DNA from: Saprospira grandis str. Lewin
GTDB taxonomy: Bacteria; Bacteroidota; Bacteroidia; Chitinophagales; Saprospiraceae
Assembly: GCF_000250635.1 (NCBI RefSeq)
Contig: NC_016940.1
Span: 3,472,501 to 3,536,500, forward strand
DNA: 64,000 nucleotides
Reading direction: 5' to 3'
Positions 1 to 8,480 of the stretch are shown piece by piece. The translations under genes were made by a program, and so were the position numbers. The notes beneath the pieces were generated by a model. The model saw nothing but the letters and a program-made list of their open reading frames with translations. It was not told the DNA's origin and made no database searches. Within the stretch, counting starts at the first letter, position 1; the number at the start of each line of letters is the position of its first letter.

Positions 1-1303
1 CAAAAACCTCAGTTTTGTAGAGGTCGCCAATAATGGAGAGGCCGCCAGCCATATCGCCATAGAGCGTGCCGTAGCCCACCGCTGCCTCACTCTTATTAGA
101 GGTATTGAGCAGGATATTACCAAACTTATTCGAGACCGCCATCAAGAGCATACCACGAGCTCGGGCCTGTAGGTTTTCCTCGGCCAAATCGAAATTGGTA
201 CCTGCAAAAATAGGGGCCAACTCCTTTTGATAAGCCTTGTAAATATCCTCAATAAAAATGGTATCGTACTGAATATTGAGATTTTGGGCCAATTGCCGTG
301 CATCCTGAATAGAATGCTGAGAAGAAAACTGAGAGGGCATGAGCAGGCAGCGCACATTTTGTGGGCCCAAGGCCTTGGCCGCCAAAACCGCCACCACAGC
401 AGAGTCAATGCCGCCAGAAAGGCCAAAAATGGCTTTCTTTAGGCCCAATTTGCCAAAATAATCGCGGATACCGAGAATCAAAGCATCTTCAATCAGTTGC
501 ATCTTTTCTTTGGTTTGGGCCTTGGGCGTTTGGCCTAGGCGCACCGACTTAAGGTCAAAGGTTTTGATGCACTCCTCAAAATAAGGCAGCTCTTCAAAAA
601 GCTCTGCATTGGGGGAGAAAACCGCCGAGCCCCCATCAAAAATGATTTCCGTTTGGGCGCCCACATGATTCACATAGAAAAAAGGCAACTTATAGCGCTG
701 CACATTCTCCTTGATAATAGCTAGGCGCTCTTGGGCCTGAGAGAAACTAAAAGGCGAAGCCGATAGATTGAGAATAAAATCAGGGCTCTGTTTAAACTGC
801 TCATCGAGGGGGCAGATCGTATAAAGTGGATTTTCATTGCCTACATTCCAGATGTCCTCACAAATAGAAAGCGCAATTTTATAGCCCTTATACTCTACCA
901 ATTTAAATTCAGTGGCGGGCTCAAAGTAACGATACTCATCAAAAATATCGTAAGTGGGCAAAAGGGCCTTATGCTGCCGATGCAAAATTTTGCCATCCGC
1001 CAAAAAGTAAGCAGAATTATAGAGGTCCTTGCCTTCTGGAACGGGATTGCGAGAGGGGGCGCCGAGCACAATGGCAATACCCTGAGCCGCTTCGGCTAAC
1101 TCTTGGACCAAAGCATCGCTTTTGGCAATAAAATCATCAAATTCTAAGAAATCTCTAGCGGGGTAACCCGTGCTAGCCAATTCTCCAAAAACAACAATAT
1201 CAGCCCCTTGGGCCTTGGCTTCTTCTGTAGCTCGAAGCATTTTGGCCAAGTTTTGTTCAAAGTGGCCAATATGGTAGTTGAGTTGAGCGATTGCAATTTT
1301 CAT
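1..1303 (-). CDS. nadE: Glutamine-dependent NAD+ synthetase, 3'-truncated by the window edge
   Basis: Catalyses the last step of NAD+ synthesis, amidating nicotinic acid adenine dinucleotide with ammonia released from glutamine. The reading frame starts at the ATG complementary to 1301-1303 and stays open to base 1, giving 434 codons. The N-terminal part is a nitrilase-type amidase (MKIAIAQLNYHIG start, FGE with Glu41, a Lys region KALLPTYD and LSICED with the expected Cys). The C-terminal part is the ATP pyrophosphatase-like synthetase with the P-loop SGGIDS at about residues 296-301, followed by SNKSE. Family members run to roughly 540-550 residues, so about 100 residues lie outside the window. 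No start competitor is apparent. It is separated from dapA by a terminator and is probably its own transcription unit. Confidence 0.95.
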   Translation of the reverse strand, partial: MKIAIAQLNYHIGHFEQNLAKMLRATEEAKAQGADIVVFGELASTGYPARDFLEFDDFIAKSDALVQELAEAAQGIAIVLGAPSRNPVPEGKDLYNSAYFLADGKILHRQHKALLPTYDIFDEYRYFEPATEFKLVEYKGYKIALSICEDIWNVGNENPLYTICPLDEQFKQSPDFILNLSASPFSFSQAQERLAIIKENVQRYKLPFFYVNHVGAQTEIIFDGGSAVFSPNAELFEELPYFEECIKTFDLKSVRLGQTPKAQTKEKMQLIEDALILGIRDYFGKLGLKKAIFGLSGGIDSAVVAVLAAKALGPQNVRCLLMPSQFSSQHSIQDARQLAQNLNIQYDTIFIEDIYKAYQKELAPIFAGTNFDLAEENLQARARGMLLMAVSNKFGNILLNTSNKSEAAVGYGTLYGDMAGGLSIIGDLYKTEVF

Positions 1304-1516
1304 AGCTTTGTTTATTATGTAAACTAAGTAGGTGTTGGGGATTCAAACGACAATCTAGAAAAAAAGTTGCTGATTTCACGCACTTTGTTTAAAAAATAAG
1401 CAAAGCCCCTTTTTTCTTTTGCTAGAATGGGTGTTGGTCTATTATGAGGCAGTGGAGTAGAATCCAGCCTTAGGCTTATTATGAGAACGACTAGCGCATA
1501 GCGGGCCAAAAACCCA

Positions 1517-1548
1517 CAAAAAAGCCCAGTCCTAAAACAGAACTGGGC
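1517..1548 (-). terminator. Rho-independent terminator after dapA
   Basis: On the minus strand GCCCAGT and ACTGGGC form a stem with an 11-base loop, followed directly by TTTTTTGTGG. It lies 25 bases downstream of the dapA stop and ends the accA-dapA operon. Confidence 0.75.
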
Positions 1549-1572
1549 CATATAATTTTAAGTCATTTTTGC

Positions 1573-2466
1573 TTATTGAAGCGCATCTACCTCGGCTTTT
1601 AGGGCCTTGATATACTGCTCGTTTTGCATGGGGACCAAAGGCAAACGCAACTCATTTTCCATAATGCCAATGGCGTTGAGCACCCATTTGATGCCAGCGG
1701 GATTGCCCTCTACAAAGAGCAAATCTACCAATTGGCTGAGGGTGTAATGCAGGGCCCGGGCCTCCCGAAATTCATCTTCTAGACCGTGACGGACCATTTC
1801 TGAAAAGCGAAGTGGGTAGGCATTGGCTACAACCGAAATTACGCCATCGCCACCCAAGGCGATCAGGGCCAAAGTGAGGTTGTCATCGCCAGACCAAAGG
1901 GCAAACTCTCTGGGCGCTCCCTGGATAATCTCCATGGCTTGGCCCAAATTGCCAGAGGCTTCCTTCACGCCAATAAACTGCTTGCTGGCCTTGGCCAAGC
2001 GGATACAGGTGGCGGCAGAAATATTACTGCTGGTTCGGCCAGGCACATTATAGAGAATAATGGGCAAGGGACAATTGGCCGCAAACTCCATATAATGCTG
2101 ATAAATCCCCTCTTGGCTGGGTTTGTTATAGGCTGGAGAAGCCGACAAAATAGCGTCAACACCCTCCAAATCAATAGCTTGTAGCTCTTCAATTAGGGCG
2201 GCGGTATTGTTGCCTCCATGGCCCAAAACCAAGGGTACACGGCCGGCAATCGCCTTTTTGGTAAAGGCCAACAAAGCTTTTTTCTCTTCCTTAGAGAGCG
2301 TTACCGACTCGCCAGTAGTGCCCATGCTCACCAAAAACTCTACGCCCCCCTCAATACAGTGGTCAATGAGTTTTTGCAGTGCGGGATAATCAATTTGGCC
2401 AGCTTTGAAGGGGGTAACTAGGGCGACCCCAGTACCACGCAATTGCCGAATAAGAGAAGCGTACAT
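1573..2466 (-). CDS. dapA: 4-hydroxy-tetrahydrodipicolinate synthase
   Basis: Condenses pyruvate with aspartate semialdehyde in the diaminopimelate/lysine pathway; a cytosolic class I aldolase, usually a tetramer. The 297 residues match the usual family length of about 290-300. Visible signatures are GTTGES (residues 49-54), the SPAYNKPSQEG segment, Tyr139 in YNVPGRT, and the Schiff-base lysine Lys168 in GVKEASGN. It is the last gene of the minus-strand operon and starts one base after the stop of the upstream DUF6913-like gene, which implies translational coupling. The aspartate kinase at 36889-38163 supplies the same pathway from a distant locus. Confidence 0.97.
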   Translation of the reverse strand: MYASLIRQLRGTGVALVTPFKAGQIDYPALQKLIDHCIEGGVEFLVSMGTTGESVTLSKEEKKALLAFTKKAIAGRVPLVLGHGGNNTAALIEELQAIDLEGVDAILSASPAYNKPSQEGIYQHYMEFAANCPLPIILYNVPGRTSSNISAATCIRLAKASKQFIGVKEASGNLGQAMEIIQGAPREFALWSGDDNLTLALIALGGDGVISVVANAYPLRFSEMVRHGLEDEFREARALHYTLSQLVDLLFVEGNPAGIKWVLNAIGIMENELRLPLVPMQNEQYIKALKAEVDALQ

Positions 2467-2467
2467 G

Positions 2468-2998
2468 CTATTTTTTGTTTATGCGTTCTAAATACTGATG
2501 AATTTCTTTGAGGAGGGCGGGCATGGGTTTTTTAGCGGCATGCACCATCAAATCAAATTGATCGGTACGGCCTTCTTCAAAGAAACCCAGCCGCATTTTG
2601 CTAGGGGCGGCCTGCAGCAGAAAGTCGAGCGGTAACTGTTCGCCAACATAAAGGGCAATGAGCAAATCATATTTATGGGCCAAAAAAGCATCAATTTGTT
2701 CTCCTTTAGGGACCCCCGCCCAATTGAGTGCCTTGGTAGAAAAGGCCTCATAGGGCAGCCCTTCGGGCAGTTCTTTTTCGGGCCAATAGGCCAAAAGCTG
2801 TACCTCCTTTTTCATTTTTTGCAAACTCTTCGCATAGGCCAAAATTGCTTCTGTATTTGAGGCCGAGCTGGCATCAAAGAGAATGGCAATCTTTTGCAAT
2901 TGCAAAAAATTGAGGGCCTGCGGAGCGGGTTGCTGCGCCAAATGTGGTTTTAATGCTTGCTTATAGGCCATTTGCTGAAGGCCAGACTTTAATCCCAT
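2468..2998 (-). CDS. DUF6913-like protein of unknown function
   Basis: A 176-residue protein without signal peptide or membrane segment. Alternation of short hydrophobic strands (IAILFDA, VQLLAYW, YDLLIALY, MRLGFFEEG) with helices suggests a small alpha/beta fold. The pattern KALNWAGVPKGEQIDAFL followed by YDLLIALY matches my memory of the Bacteroidota family DUF6913, which is often found beside dapA, as here. The start is five bases after the accA stop and the stop is one base before dapA, so it is a core member of this operon. No catalytic motif is obvious and its role is unknown; the context hints at lysine or cell-wall precursor metabolism. Confidence 0.75.
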   Translation of the reverse strand: MGLKSGLQQMAYKQALKPHLAQQPAPQALNFLQLQKIAILFDASSASNTEAILAYAKSLQKMKKEVQLLAYWPEKELPEGLPYEAFSTKALNWAGVPKGEQIDAFLAHKYDLLIALYVGEQLPLDFLLQAAPSKMRLGFFEEGRTDQFDLMVHAAKKPMPALLKEIHQYLERINKK

Positions 2999-3003
2999 CC
3001 CTA

Positions 3004-3963
3004 CTATTTTTTGATCGTTTCTGTGGGGCCCATGGCGCTAAACTTCTCAATTCTTTGGGCCACCAATTCTTCGGGGCTCAATTTCTTAAGCTCGTTGATT
3101 TCTTTCTTCAAATGCTTTTTGAGGGCTTTGGCCATGGCTTCGGGCTGAATATGCGCACCGCCCAAAGGCTCTTTCACTACACCATCAATGATCCCTAGTT
3201 CTAGGGCATCGGGAGCCGTCAATTTTAGGGCCTCGGCAGCTTCTTTCTTATAATCGATGGTTTTCCAAAGAATATTAGAGCAAGATTCTGGCGAAATAAC
3301 GGTATACCAAGTGTTTTCTAACATAAAGATGCGGTTGCCCACACCAATACCCAAGGCGCCACCAGATGCCCCTTCTCCAATGATGACACAGATAACGGGA
3401 ACGGTCAAACGGGCCATTTCAAAAAGGTTGCGGGCAATGGCCTCGGCCTGTCCGCGGTCTTCAGCCTCAATGCCAGGAAAAGCACCGGGGGTGTCAATCA
3501 AGCAAACGATAGGCATATTAAAGCGCTCTGCCGTTTTGAAAAGGCGCAAAGCCTTGCGGTAGCCCTCTGGGTTGGGCATACCAAAATTGCGGTACTGACG
3601 AGCTTTGGTGTCGGCCCCTTTTTGGTGGCCCACAAACATCACCGTCATATTGTCCAAACGGCCCACACCGCCAACAATCGCCTTATCATCGCGGAAACAG
3701 CGGTCGCCCTGCATTTCTACAAAGCGGCTACACATCATCTCAATATAAGAAAGGGTATAAGGGCGTTTGGGGTGGCGAGAAAGCTGCACCCTTTGCCAGC
3801 CCGTTAGGTTGTTATAAATTTTACGGCGCAAAGAAGACTGCAATTTCTCCAATTTGCCTACCTGCTCCTCAATTTCCTCTTCGGTCAGGTCTTGGCGTTC
3901 GCGGAGCGCCTCCATTTTATTATGTAGTTCTTCTAGGGGTTGTTCAAAATCTAGAAATACCAT
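3004..3963 (-). CDS. accA: Acetyl-CoA carboxylase carboxyltransferase, alpha subunit
   Basis: One half of the carboxyltransferase that moves CO2 from carboxybiotin to acetyl-CoA, giving malonyl-CoA for fatty acid synthesis; its partner is AccD, which is not in this window. The length of 319 residues is typical. An N-terminal helical region (about residues 5-60) precedes a crotonase-like fold with DTPGAFPG (157-164) and [12 protein letters not shown] (197-208), the glycine-rich stretch that forms the oxyanion-hole region. It lies in an operon with a 39-bp gap from the upstream unknown gene and a 5-bp gap to the DUF6913-like gene. Confidence 0.97.
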   Translation of the reverse strand: MVFLDFEQPLEELHNKMEALRERQDLTEEEIEEQVGKLEKLQSSLRRKIYNNLTGWQRVQLSRHPKRPYTLSYIEMMCSRFVEMQGDRCFRDDKAIVGGVGRLDNMTVMFVGHQKGADTKARQYRNFGMPNPEGYRKALRLFKTAERFNMPIVCLIDTPGAFPGIEAEDRGQAEAIARNLFEMARLTVPVICVIIGEGASGGALGIGVGNRIFMLENTWYTVISPESCSNILWKTIDYKKEAAEALKLTAPDALELGIIDGVVKEPLGGAHIQPEAMAKALKKHLKKEINELKKLSPEELVAQRIEKFSAMGPTETIKK

Positions 3964-4002
3964 AAGCTCTGGTTTTATTACGCTATTGAATGGCCCGAAG
4001 GC

Positions 4003-4470
4003 TTATAAGATAGAAGAAGGAGGCAAAATTAGCTCCTCCACCAATACAGTACCCGTACAAATGGCCTCTAGGCTCATTGATTCGGGCTGTTGTTTTTGCT
4101 GCCAGTAGGCATGCGCTCGTTCCAAAATATCGGGATAGGGGAGTCCGTCTGTGCGCAAAAGCTCCATTTCGGCCACAAAGGGCTGGGCATCTTCTGCCAA
4201 ACGAACACTATAAATATAAGACTGATAATGGTCCTGATTGGCCCAAAAAGCCTTGGCCGTCGTCAAATCTGTAAACAAAAAAACGGCCTTAAAGCGAGAT
4301 GGCGCATCAGGATAATACCGCTGCCGAATGTCTTCAAATATCTCTTCTTTGAGGTAGCTGGCATAGGCCGCCTGTACAAAATCATCGCGGCGAATCCGCT
4401 CCCCATACACTCCCCGGGTCAATTGACTACCGGCTCGTATTTCTCTTTTGGATAAATGATACATCAACAT
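4003..4470 (-). CDS. Hypothetical protein, possibly DUF2441-like
   Basis: A 155-residue soluble protein of unknown function and first gene of the accA-dapA operon. It opens with MYHLSKREIRAGS and has a pattern (PSRFKAVFLF, then a helix AKAFWANQ, then a strand SYIYSV) that reminds me of DUF2441 proteins; this is a weak resemblance. No catalytic motif is evident. The start could also be Met3 (MYHLSK). A TAGCTTTG box on the minus strand (complement of 4493-4500), 22 bases before the start, fits the Bacteroidota -7 consensus TAnnTTTG, but no clear -33 element is seen. Confidence 0.7.
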   Translation of the reverse strand: MLMYHLSKREIRAGSQLTRGVYGERIRRDDFVQAAYASYLKEEIFEDIRQRYYPDAPSRFKAVFLFTDLTTAKAFWANQDHYQSYIYSVRLAEDAQPFVAEMELLRTDGLPYPDILERAHAYWQQKQQPESMSLEAICTGTVLVEELILPPSSIL

Positions 4471-4551
4471 AATTGGGCATTTTTGGCTCGCACAAAGCTA
4501 AGAAGAATATTTATTTTTTTCCAGATTCCCTTTGCTTCTTCTGCTTTTTTA

Positions 4552-4665
4552 GGGGCCTCCGCAGCAAAGCTGCGGCGCTACGTTCCGCAGCTCGCTGCTC
4601 GCTCGGCCCTGCGGCCTGACGGCCTTGGTCTGCGGCTTCGCCGCACTGCTGCACATCGCTAGGCC
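4552..4665 (+). repeat. GC-rich intergenic element, GCE copy 1
   Basis: Starts right after TTTTTTA. It carries the fixed blocks GGGGCCTCCGC, GCGCTACG, CTCGCTGCTCGC, TCGGCCCTGCGG, GGTCTGCGG and CATCGCTAGGCC. Variable palindromic inserts are GCAGCAAAGCTGC and GGCTTCGCC. Confidence 0.85.
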
Positions 4666-4895
4666 TGCGGCCCTAGGGGCCTGCTATATGGGCCTGTAGG
4701 TTGAAACCTACAGCCAATTAACGAATGTATTTTTGTGTTCAATGGAGGGTTGAAACCCTCCATAAATAAACATTTTTCAGTCCGTGCTTTCTTCTTTGGC
4801 GGTTGGGTAGTTTTGGCCCCATGGGCTGAAGCCCATGCTTGTGGGGCTATGCAAACTAGCGGGCTAAAGTCCTTGTTTGTTGTTTATTACAACTT
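4666..4895 (+). repeat. Hairpin module, direct-repeat copy A flanking the Rhs cassette
   Basis: Contains the perfect palindromes at 4694-4713 (CTGTAGGTTGAAACCTACAG) and 4743-4762 (TGGAGGGTTGAAACCCTCCA), then CATGGGCTGAAGCCCATG and a CGGGCTAAAGTCC arm. The whole block recurs almost base for base at 6944-7175 and partly at 57246-57330. Short open frames across it are repeat artefacts. Confidence 0.85.
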
Positions 4896-4900
4896 ATTAT

Positions 4901-4926
4901 GGGCCGATGGTTTCAACCATCGGCCC
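4901..4926 (+). repeat. 12-bp-stem hairpin of the GGTTTCAACC type
   Basis: GGGCCGATGGTT pairs perfectly with AACCATCGGCCC around a two-base centre, followed by ATTTTATT. It could act as a terminator or be another member of the palindrome family seen at 4694 and 57246. Confidence 0.7.
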
Positions 4927-4998
4927 ATTTTATTGTGCTTAGTATGGCCGCTTTTGTTGCTGTGGGTTTCAACCTACAGGTATATATATCCATACTAC

Positions 4999-5132
4999 AG
5001 GCGGCGAAGCCGCCGCAGGCCTAGGGGCCTGCAAGGGTGCCGCGTAGCGGCAGACCCAGCCAGCTTGCTGGCGCAGGGCCGAGCAGCCCTGCGAGCCCTG
5101 CAAGGGCCCGGCCGCCTTTGGCGGCAGGCCCC
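4999..5132 (-). repeat. GC-rich intergenic element, GCE copy 2
   Basis: Reverse orientation, ending GGCAGGCCCC followed by seven A. Inserts include GGCGGCGAAGCCGCC and GCCGCCTTTGGCGGC. It sits between the hairpin module and the Rhs fragment. Confidence 0.8.
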
Positions 5133-5166
5133 AAAAAAATAGTATCTTTAGACCTCGTTCTTTGGA

Positions 5167-6252
5167 ATGCGCAAAAGTCCAGAAATTGGCTCAGGGCATC
5201 ATACTACTTACTTTAGAGAGCTAGATGGGCGGATGGGCCGCTGGTGGTCTGCGGACCCCATTACCTTCCCACATCAATCGCCCTATAATACCTTTGATGG
5301 AAATCCGATTTATTATACGGATGCTTCTGGGGCAAGTGTAGTTAGTCCAGAATGTCCCACTTGGAGTGAATCTAGTATAACGGAATCTGAATATAAAGTT
5401 GCTGTATCAACGGAAATTAGCTCTACCTCCTTTGCAAGGAGTTATGTGGTAGAAGTGGCTGCTGGAGATCCAGGAGTTGATGATGACCGTTATTATGATA
5501 GAGCTGGAAACTTAGTCAAAATTGTTCGAAATAACTTGCCTGATAGAAATTTTATGGAGTATGATGAGGGGGACTATTCCTATCAAGGACAAAATTATAT
5601 TCAAATTAACTCTGTAGAAACAATTATTGGAGATATAAAAAGTGGAATTCGGCATAATAAATGGAACGGTAGCATTGAGTCATTGGATCTTAAAGATGCA
5701 CGAGAAATTGCTTTGAAAGGTGCTAGTGCCGTTACTTTTGGGCTAGGTGTTGCAATTGAATCAGGAAGAGGTGGAGCAATGGATTATGTTGATTATTTCA
5801 AAGATGGAACGATTGTAGAAATTCAAGGGATTTATTATAACTCTCATGAAGCTTTGAATCTGCTTTGGGGAGCGTCAATGTCAGAATTAGGTTATCCGAT
5901 GTCAGGTGTAATGGCCCCTTTAACTGCTACCTCAGGGGCTAGATTGTACCATTTTTATGCCTATTTTGCACACAGTGATAGATATGCGGATGCAGGACCA
6001 ATTAATGAACCTAATCATACTCTTGCAATCTATATGGGGTACAATCTTTTTGGACTTACTGAAGATATATTTGGAAATGTTGTAACTGCTCATAAGAGTG
6101 GAAGATTTAAAATGCCCAAAGAATATAATATACAATTAAAAACTGCTAAAGGTATACGTGAAAGAGTTACCATAATATGGTATAAGTATTCTAATATATT
6201 TGATTGGTGGAGTGAGCCAACAGTAATAAAAAAACTTTTTGAAGAATGGTAA
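5167..6252 (+). CDS. Orphan Rhs C-terminal tip with unknown toxin-like domain
   Basis: The first 55 residues are the end of an Rhs repeat-associated core: TTYFRELDGRMGRWWSADP, then SPYNTFDGNPIYYTDASGA. In complete Rhs/YD-repeat proteins this motif closes the cage and is followed by a variable C-terminal toxin. Here about 300 residues of unrecognised sequence follow, and the 1,500 or more residues of Rhs core are absent: an in-frame stop lies at 5149-5151 and repeats lie upstream. It therefore looks like a displaced toxin cassette or a recombination donor. The DNA is AT-rich compared with neighbouring genes. The toxin part has a hydrophobic middle (about residues 240-270) but no catalytic motif I can name. 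The next gene, 10 bp downstream, is a candidate immunity protein. Expression from this start is doubtful. Confidence 0.7.
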   Translation: MRKSPEIGSGHHTTYFRELDGRMGRWWSADPITFPHQSPYNTFDGNPIYYTDASGASVVSPECPTWSESSITESEYKVAVSTEISSTSFARSYVVEVAAGDPGVDDDRYYDRAGNLVKIVRNNLPDRNFMEYDEGDYSYQGQNYIQINSVETIIGDIKSGIRHNKWNGSIESLDLKDAREIALKGASAVTFGLGVAIESGRGGAMDYVDYFKDGTIVEIQGIYYNSHEALNLLWGASMSELGYPMSGVMAPLTATSGARLYHFYAYFAHSDRYADAGPINEPNHTLAIYMGYNLFGLTEDIFGNVVTAHKSGRFKMPKEYNIQLKTAKGIRERVTIIWYKYSNIFDWWSEPTVIKKLFEEW

Positions 6253-6262
6253 AAGTAATTAG

Positions 6263-6787
6263 ATGGATAAGTTGATATCATGGAGTGTAATACTTTTGTT
6301 TGCGTATTTGTTTATCAGGGTTTTATCTGAAACAATACTGACTTTTATCCCCTCGCCTTTGGTTTTGGTTAATGTTTTTGGGGCCAATCTGTTGATAATA
6401 ATAACTTCAATTATAAGTTTAAGGGCTTACTTATATAAAAATACCACTATAGTTACCTCTGTCTTAGCTATTTTAATCAGCCTATCTGGATACGGATTTG
6501 ACTTTTTATACAGGTTAAATAATCCTCCTGCAGAGCTAGTAATCTATCGTGATAGTGTAATGGGAAGTGTCGCCATAGAGTTCTATAAGAAGAGCTATTT
6601 CAGAATTGTCAAATCTAGTCTGTTTGGCGAAGAACTTTATAAGGGAACTTATAAAATGAAAAACGATGCAATTACATTAGAGGGCGATGTTGATTCTTTT
6701 GGGCTTTGTAATGAGTTAGTTTTGTCAAAGGAGAATGCTTATTGTGTAGAAAATGAAGTTTTAATTTTTTACCGTTTAAGTAATTAG
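6263..6787 (+). CDS. Membrane protein, putative immunity partner
   Basis: A 174-residue protein with three hydrophobic segments in its first half (about residues 5-30, 36-55 and 63-85), then a soluble C-terminal half of about 85 residues rich in beta-type alternation (GTYKMKNDAITLEGD). It starts 10 bp after the Rhs tip and shares its AT-rich composition. That position and size are usual for immunity genes of polymorphic toxins, and this is the only ground for the assignment. No family was recognised. Confidence 0.6.
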   Translation: MDKLISWSVILLFAYLFIRVLSETILTFIPSPLVLVNVFGANLLIIITSIISLRAYLYKNTTIVTSVLAILISLSGYGFDFLYRLNNPPAELVIYRDSVMGSVAIEFYKKSYFRIVKSSLFGEELYKGTYKMKNDAITLEGDVDSFGLCNELVLSKENAYCVENEVLIFYRLSN

Positions 6788-6831
6788 TTGTCTTTCGTTA
6801 TAAGCTGAATTAGCTCTGTATTAGTGTTTTT

Positions 6832-6943
6832 AGGCCTCCCGCCTTCAGCGGGCGCTACGTTTCGGGGCTCGCTGCTCGCTCGGCCCTGCGCGGGCTGCAC
6901 CCGCTGGGTCTGGCCTTCGGCCACCCCTGCACATCGCTAGGCC
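6832..6943 (+). repeat. GC-rich intergenic element, GCE copy 3
   Basis: Follows TTTTA. It has the GCE block order with inserts CCCGCCTTCAGCGGG and CGGGCTGCACCCG. It differs from copy 1 mainly at the insert positions, although both introduce the same hairpin module. Confidence 0.85.
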
Positions 6944-7175
6944 TGCGGCCCTAGGGGCCTGTTATATGGGCCTGTAGGTTGAAACCTACAGCCAATTAAC
7001 GAATGCATTTTTGTGTTCAGGGGAGGGTTAAAACCCTCCATAAATAAACATTTTTCAGTCCGTGCTTTCTTCTTCGGCGGTTGGGCAGTTTTAGGCCCAT
7101 GGGCTGAAGCCCATGCTTGTGGGGCTGAGCAAACGGGCGGACTAAAGCCCTTCTTTGCTGTTTATTACACCTCAT
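6944..7175 (+). repeat. Hairpin module, direct-repeat copy B flanking the Rhs cassette
   Basis: Near-identical to 4666-4895: CTGTAGGTTGAAACCTACAG, then GGAGGGTTAAAACCCTCC, then CATGGGCTGAAGCCCATG, with the same unpaired linkers (CCAATTAACGAATG, ATAAATAAACATTTTTCAG). Together with GCE copies 1 and 3 it gives a direct repeat of about 340 bp on both sides of the Rhs tip and its partner. Confidence 0.85.
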
Positions 7176-7250
7176 TAGCTGCACTAGAGCAAAAGAAATA
7201 GGGGAAACCAAATAAATGAGCATCTTGAGATATAAAATAGATGCTTTTTT

Positions 7251-7823
7251 ATGAAAAAGAAGAACTACCGCTCATATCAACTGGCCCTAGTTGGTTTGCT
7301 GCTTTTGCTGCAATATTCTTGTGTTATTTGTCCTGCAACGACTACAGCTAAAAGAAATCAAATTCCCCGAAAGCTTAAGGATTCGTATGTGACCAAAGCA
7401 GAGGACCTTTGCCCCAAAGATTTGATAGATACAAATGCGATTTATTATGAATGTGATGATCCAGCTATTTATGATTCACCAAAATGTTATTTTATGCGTT
7501 TTTTTGCAGACGGTAAGTTGTATGCTAGTACAGGATTAGACAGTCTAAATAATGAGGTGGCCAATAATATGGTTAATGGTTTTGCTGGTTATTATTTAAT
7601 TAAGGATGGGGAGTTAATTATCAAAACTTATACCTATGCGTATTGTGGATATTATATCATAGAATGGGCAAAAGTATTTGAGGATAGAATAGTGGTATAC
7701 AAAGCAAAAACTTATTTTTCATCAAGACCTGACTACTACCCTGATATAAGCAATTCTGAAGAGGTAAATAGGGTATATTACAAACTAGATGTTGGTGAAT
7801 TATACAGCCAGCCAGATTGGTAG
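7251..7823 (+). CDS. Putative lipoprotein of unknown function
   Basis: 190 residues. A basic start (MKKKNYRSYQ) and a hydrophobic core LALVGLLLLLQYSC give a lipobox-like end at Cys24, so the protein is probably lipid-anchored after signal peptidase II cleavage. The mature part is rich in aromatic residues and cysteines (ICPATT, YECDDP, SPKCYF, YCGYYI) and predicted mostly beta. It belongs to the same AT-rich stretch as the Rhs tip and could be a second immunity or cargo gene; nothing confirms this. Confidence 0.65.
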   Translation: MKKKNYRSYQLALVGLLLLLQYSCVICPATTTAKRNQIPRKLKDSYVTKAEDLCPKDLIDTNAIYYECDDPAIYDSPKCYFMRFFADGKLYASTGLDSLNNEVANNMVNGFAGYYLIKDGELIIKTYTYAYCGYYIIEWAKVFEDRIVVYKAKTYFSSRPDYYPDISNSEEVNRVYYKLDVGELYSQPDW

Positions 7824-7839
7824 TTGGTTTTAAGCAGGG

Positions 7840-8090
7840 TCTCCCGCCTTCGGCGGGCGGTTACTCCCGTTGGTCGTCGAACTGCGAACTAAAGTTCTTG
7901 TTGTCGTTCGGCAGCTCGCTGCTCGCTCGGCCCTGCGCAAAAAACAAGTTTTTGCTTGGTCTGCGGCTTTGCCGCACTGCCTACCATCGGTTACTCCCGT
8001 TGGTCGTCGAACTGCGCCCTAAAGGGCTTGTTGTGGCCGTTTGGCCTTCGGCCATGGCGGCTTTGCCGCTATCTGCAGCCTAAAGGCCGC
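7840..8090 (+). repeat. GC-rich intergenic element, GCE copy 4 (expanded variant)
   Basis: GCE blocks (CAGCTCGCTGCTCGC, TCGGCCCTGCGC, GGTCTGCGG) are interspersed with two copies of GGTTACTCCCGTTGGTCGTCGA and several small palindromes (CCCGCCTTCGGCGGG, GAACTAAAGTTC, CCCTAAAGGG). The same GGTTACTCCC...TCGTCGAACTGCG insert recurs in GCE copy 15. From 8091 to 8275 further GGCTTTTAAGC-type hairpins follow; no gene is seen. Confidence 0.7.
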
Positions 8091-8275
8091 AGCCATTTTT
8101 GTTGGGCCTTGGCCTTTCTCGTCGCAGCGGCTTAAAAGCCCCTGCTTTGTTTGTGGGAAGGATATATTGGGTTTTCAGGTCCTGCGGCTTTTAAGCTGCA
8201 GGCCAATTGTTGCTGAGGAGCGGGCTCTGCTGTTCCTAAATTGGCTGCTGGTTTCAACCTGCAGCCACGGCTAGC

Positions 8276-8426
8276 AGGCGGCGAAGCCGCCGCAAAGGAG
8301 CGAAGCGACTTGGCCTAGGGGCCTGAAAGGGGGCCGCGCAGCGGCAGACCCAGCCAGCTTGCTGGCGCAGGGCCGAGCAGCCCTGCGAGCCCTGTAAGGG
8401 CCCGGCCGCCGCAGGCGGCAGGCCCC
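8276..8426 (-). repeat. GC-rich intergenic element, GCE copy 5
   Basis: Reverse orientation, ending GGCAGGCCCC followed by AAAAAACAAAAAAAAA. The interior is almost identical to copy 2 (CCGCGCAGCGG, CCAGCCAGCTTGCTGG, GGCCGCCGCAGGCGGC). Confidence 0.85.
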
Positions 8427-8433
8427 AAAAAAC

Positions 8434-8465
8434 AAAAAAAAAGAGCCACCGAAAAACGGCAGCTC
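8434..8465 (-). terminator. Terminator after the M3 oligopeptidase gene
   Basis: On the minus strand GAGCTGCCG and CGGTGGCTC pair, with one wobble and one mismatch, around TTTTT, followed by nine T. It lies just downstream of the stop at 8481. Confidence 0.65.
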
Positions 8466-8480
8466 TAGTTCAGGAATTAT

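Noticed and set aside
4694-4762. CRISPR-repeat remnants because of GTTGAAAC
   Set aside because: The motif is the centre of perfect palindromes with differing arms, not the end of a repeated unit with spacers.
4456-5142. Open frames in 4456-4662 and 4735-5142
   Set aside because: Both lie wholly in repeat and hairpin sequence and have counterparts at every other repeat copy.
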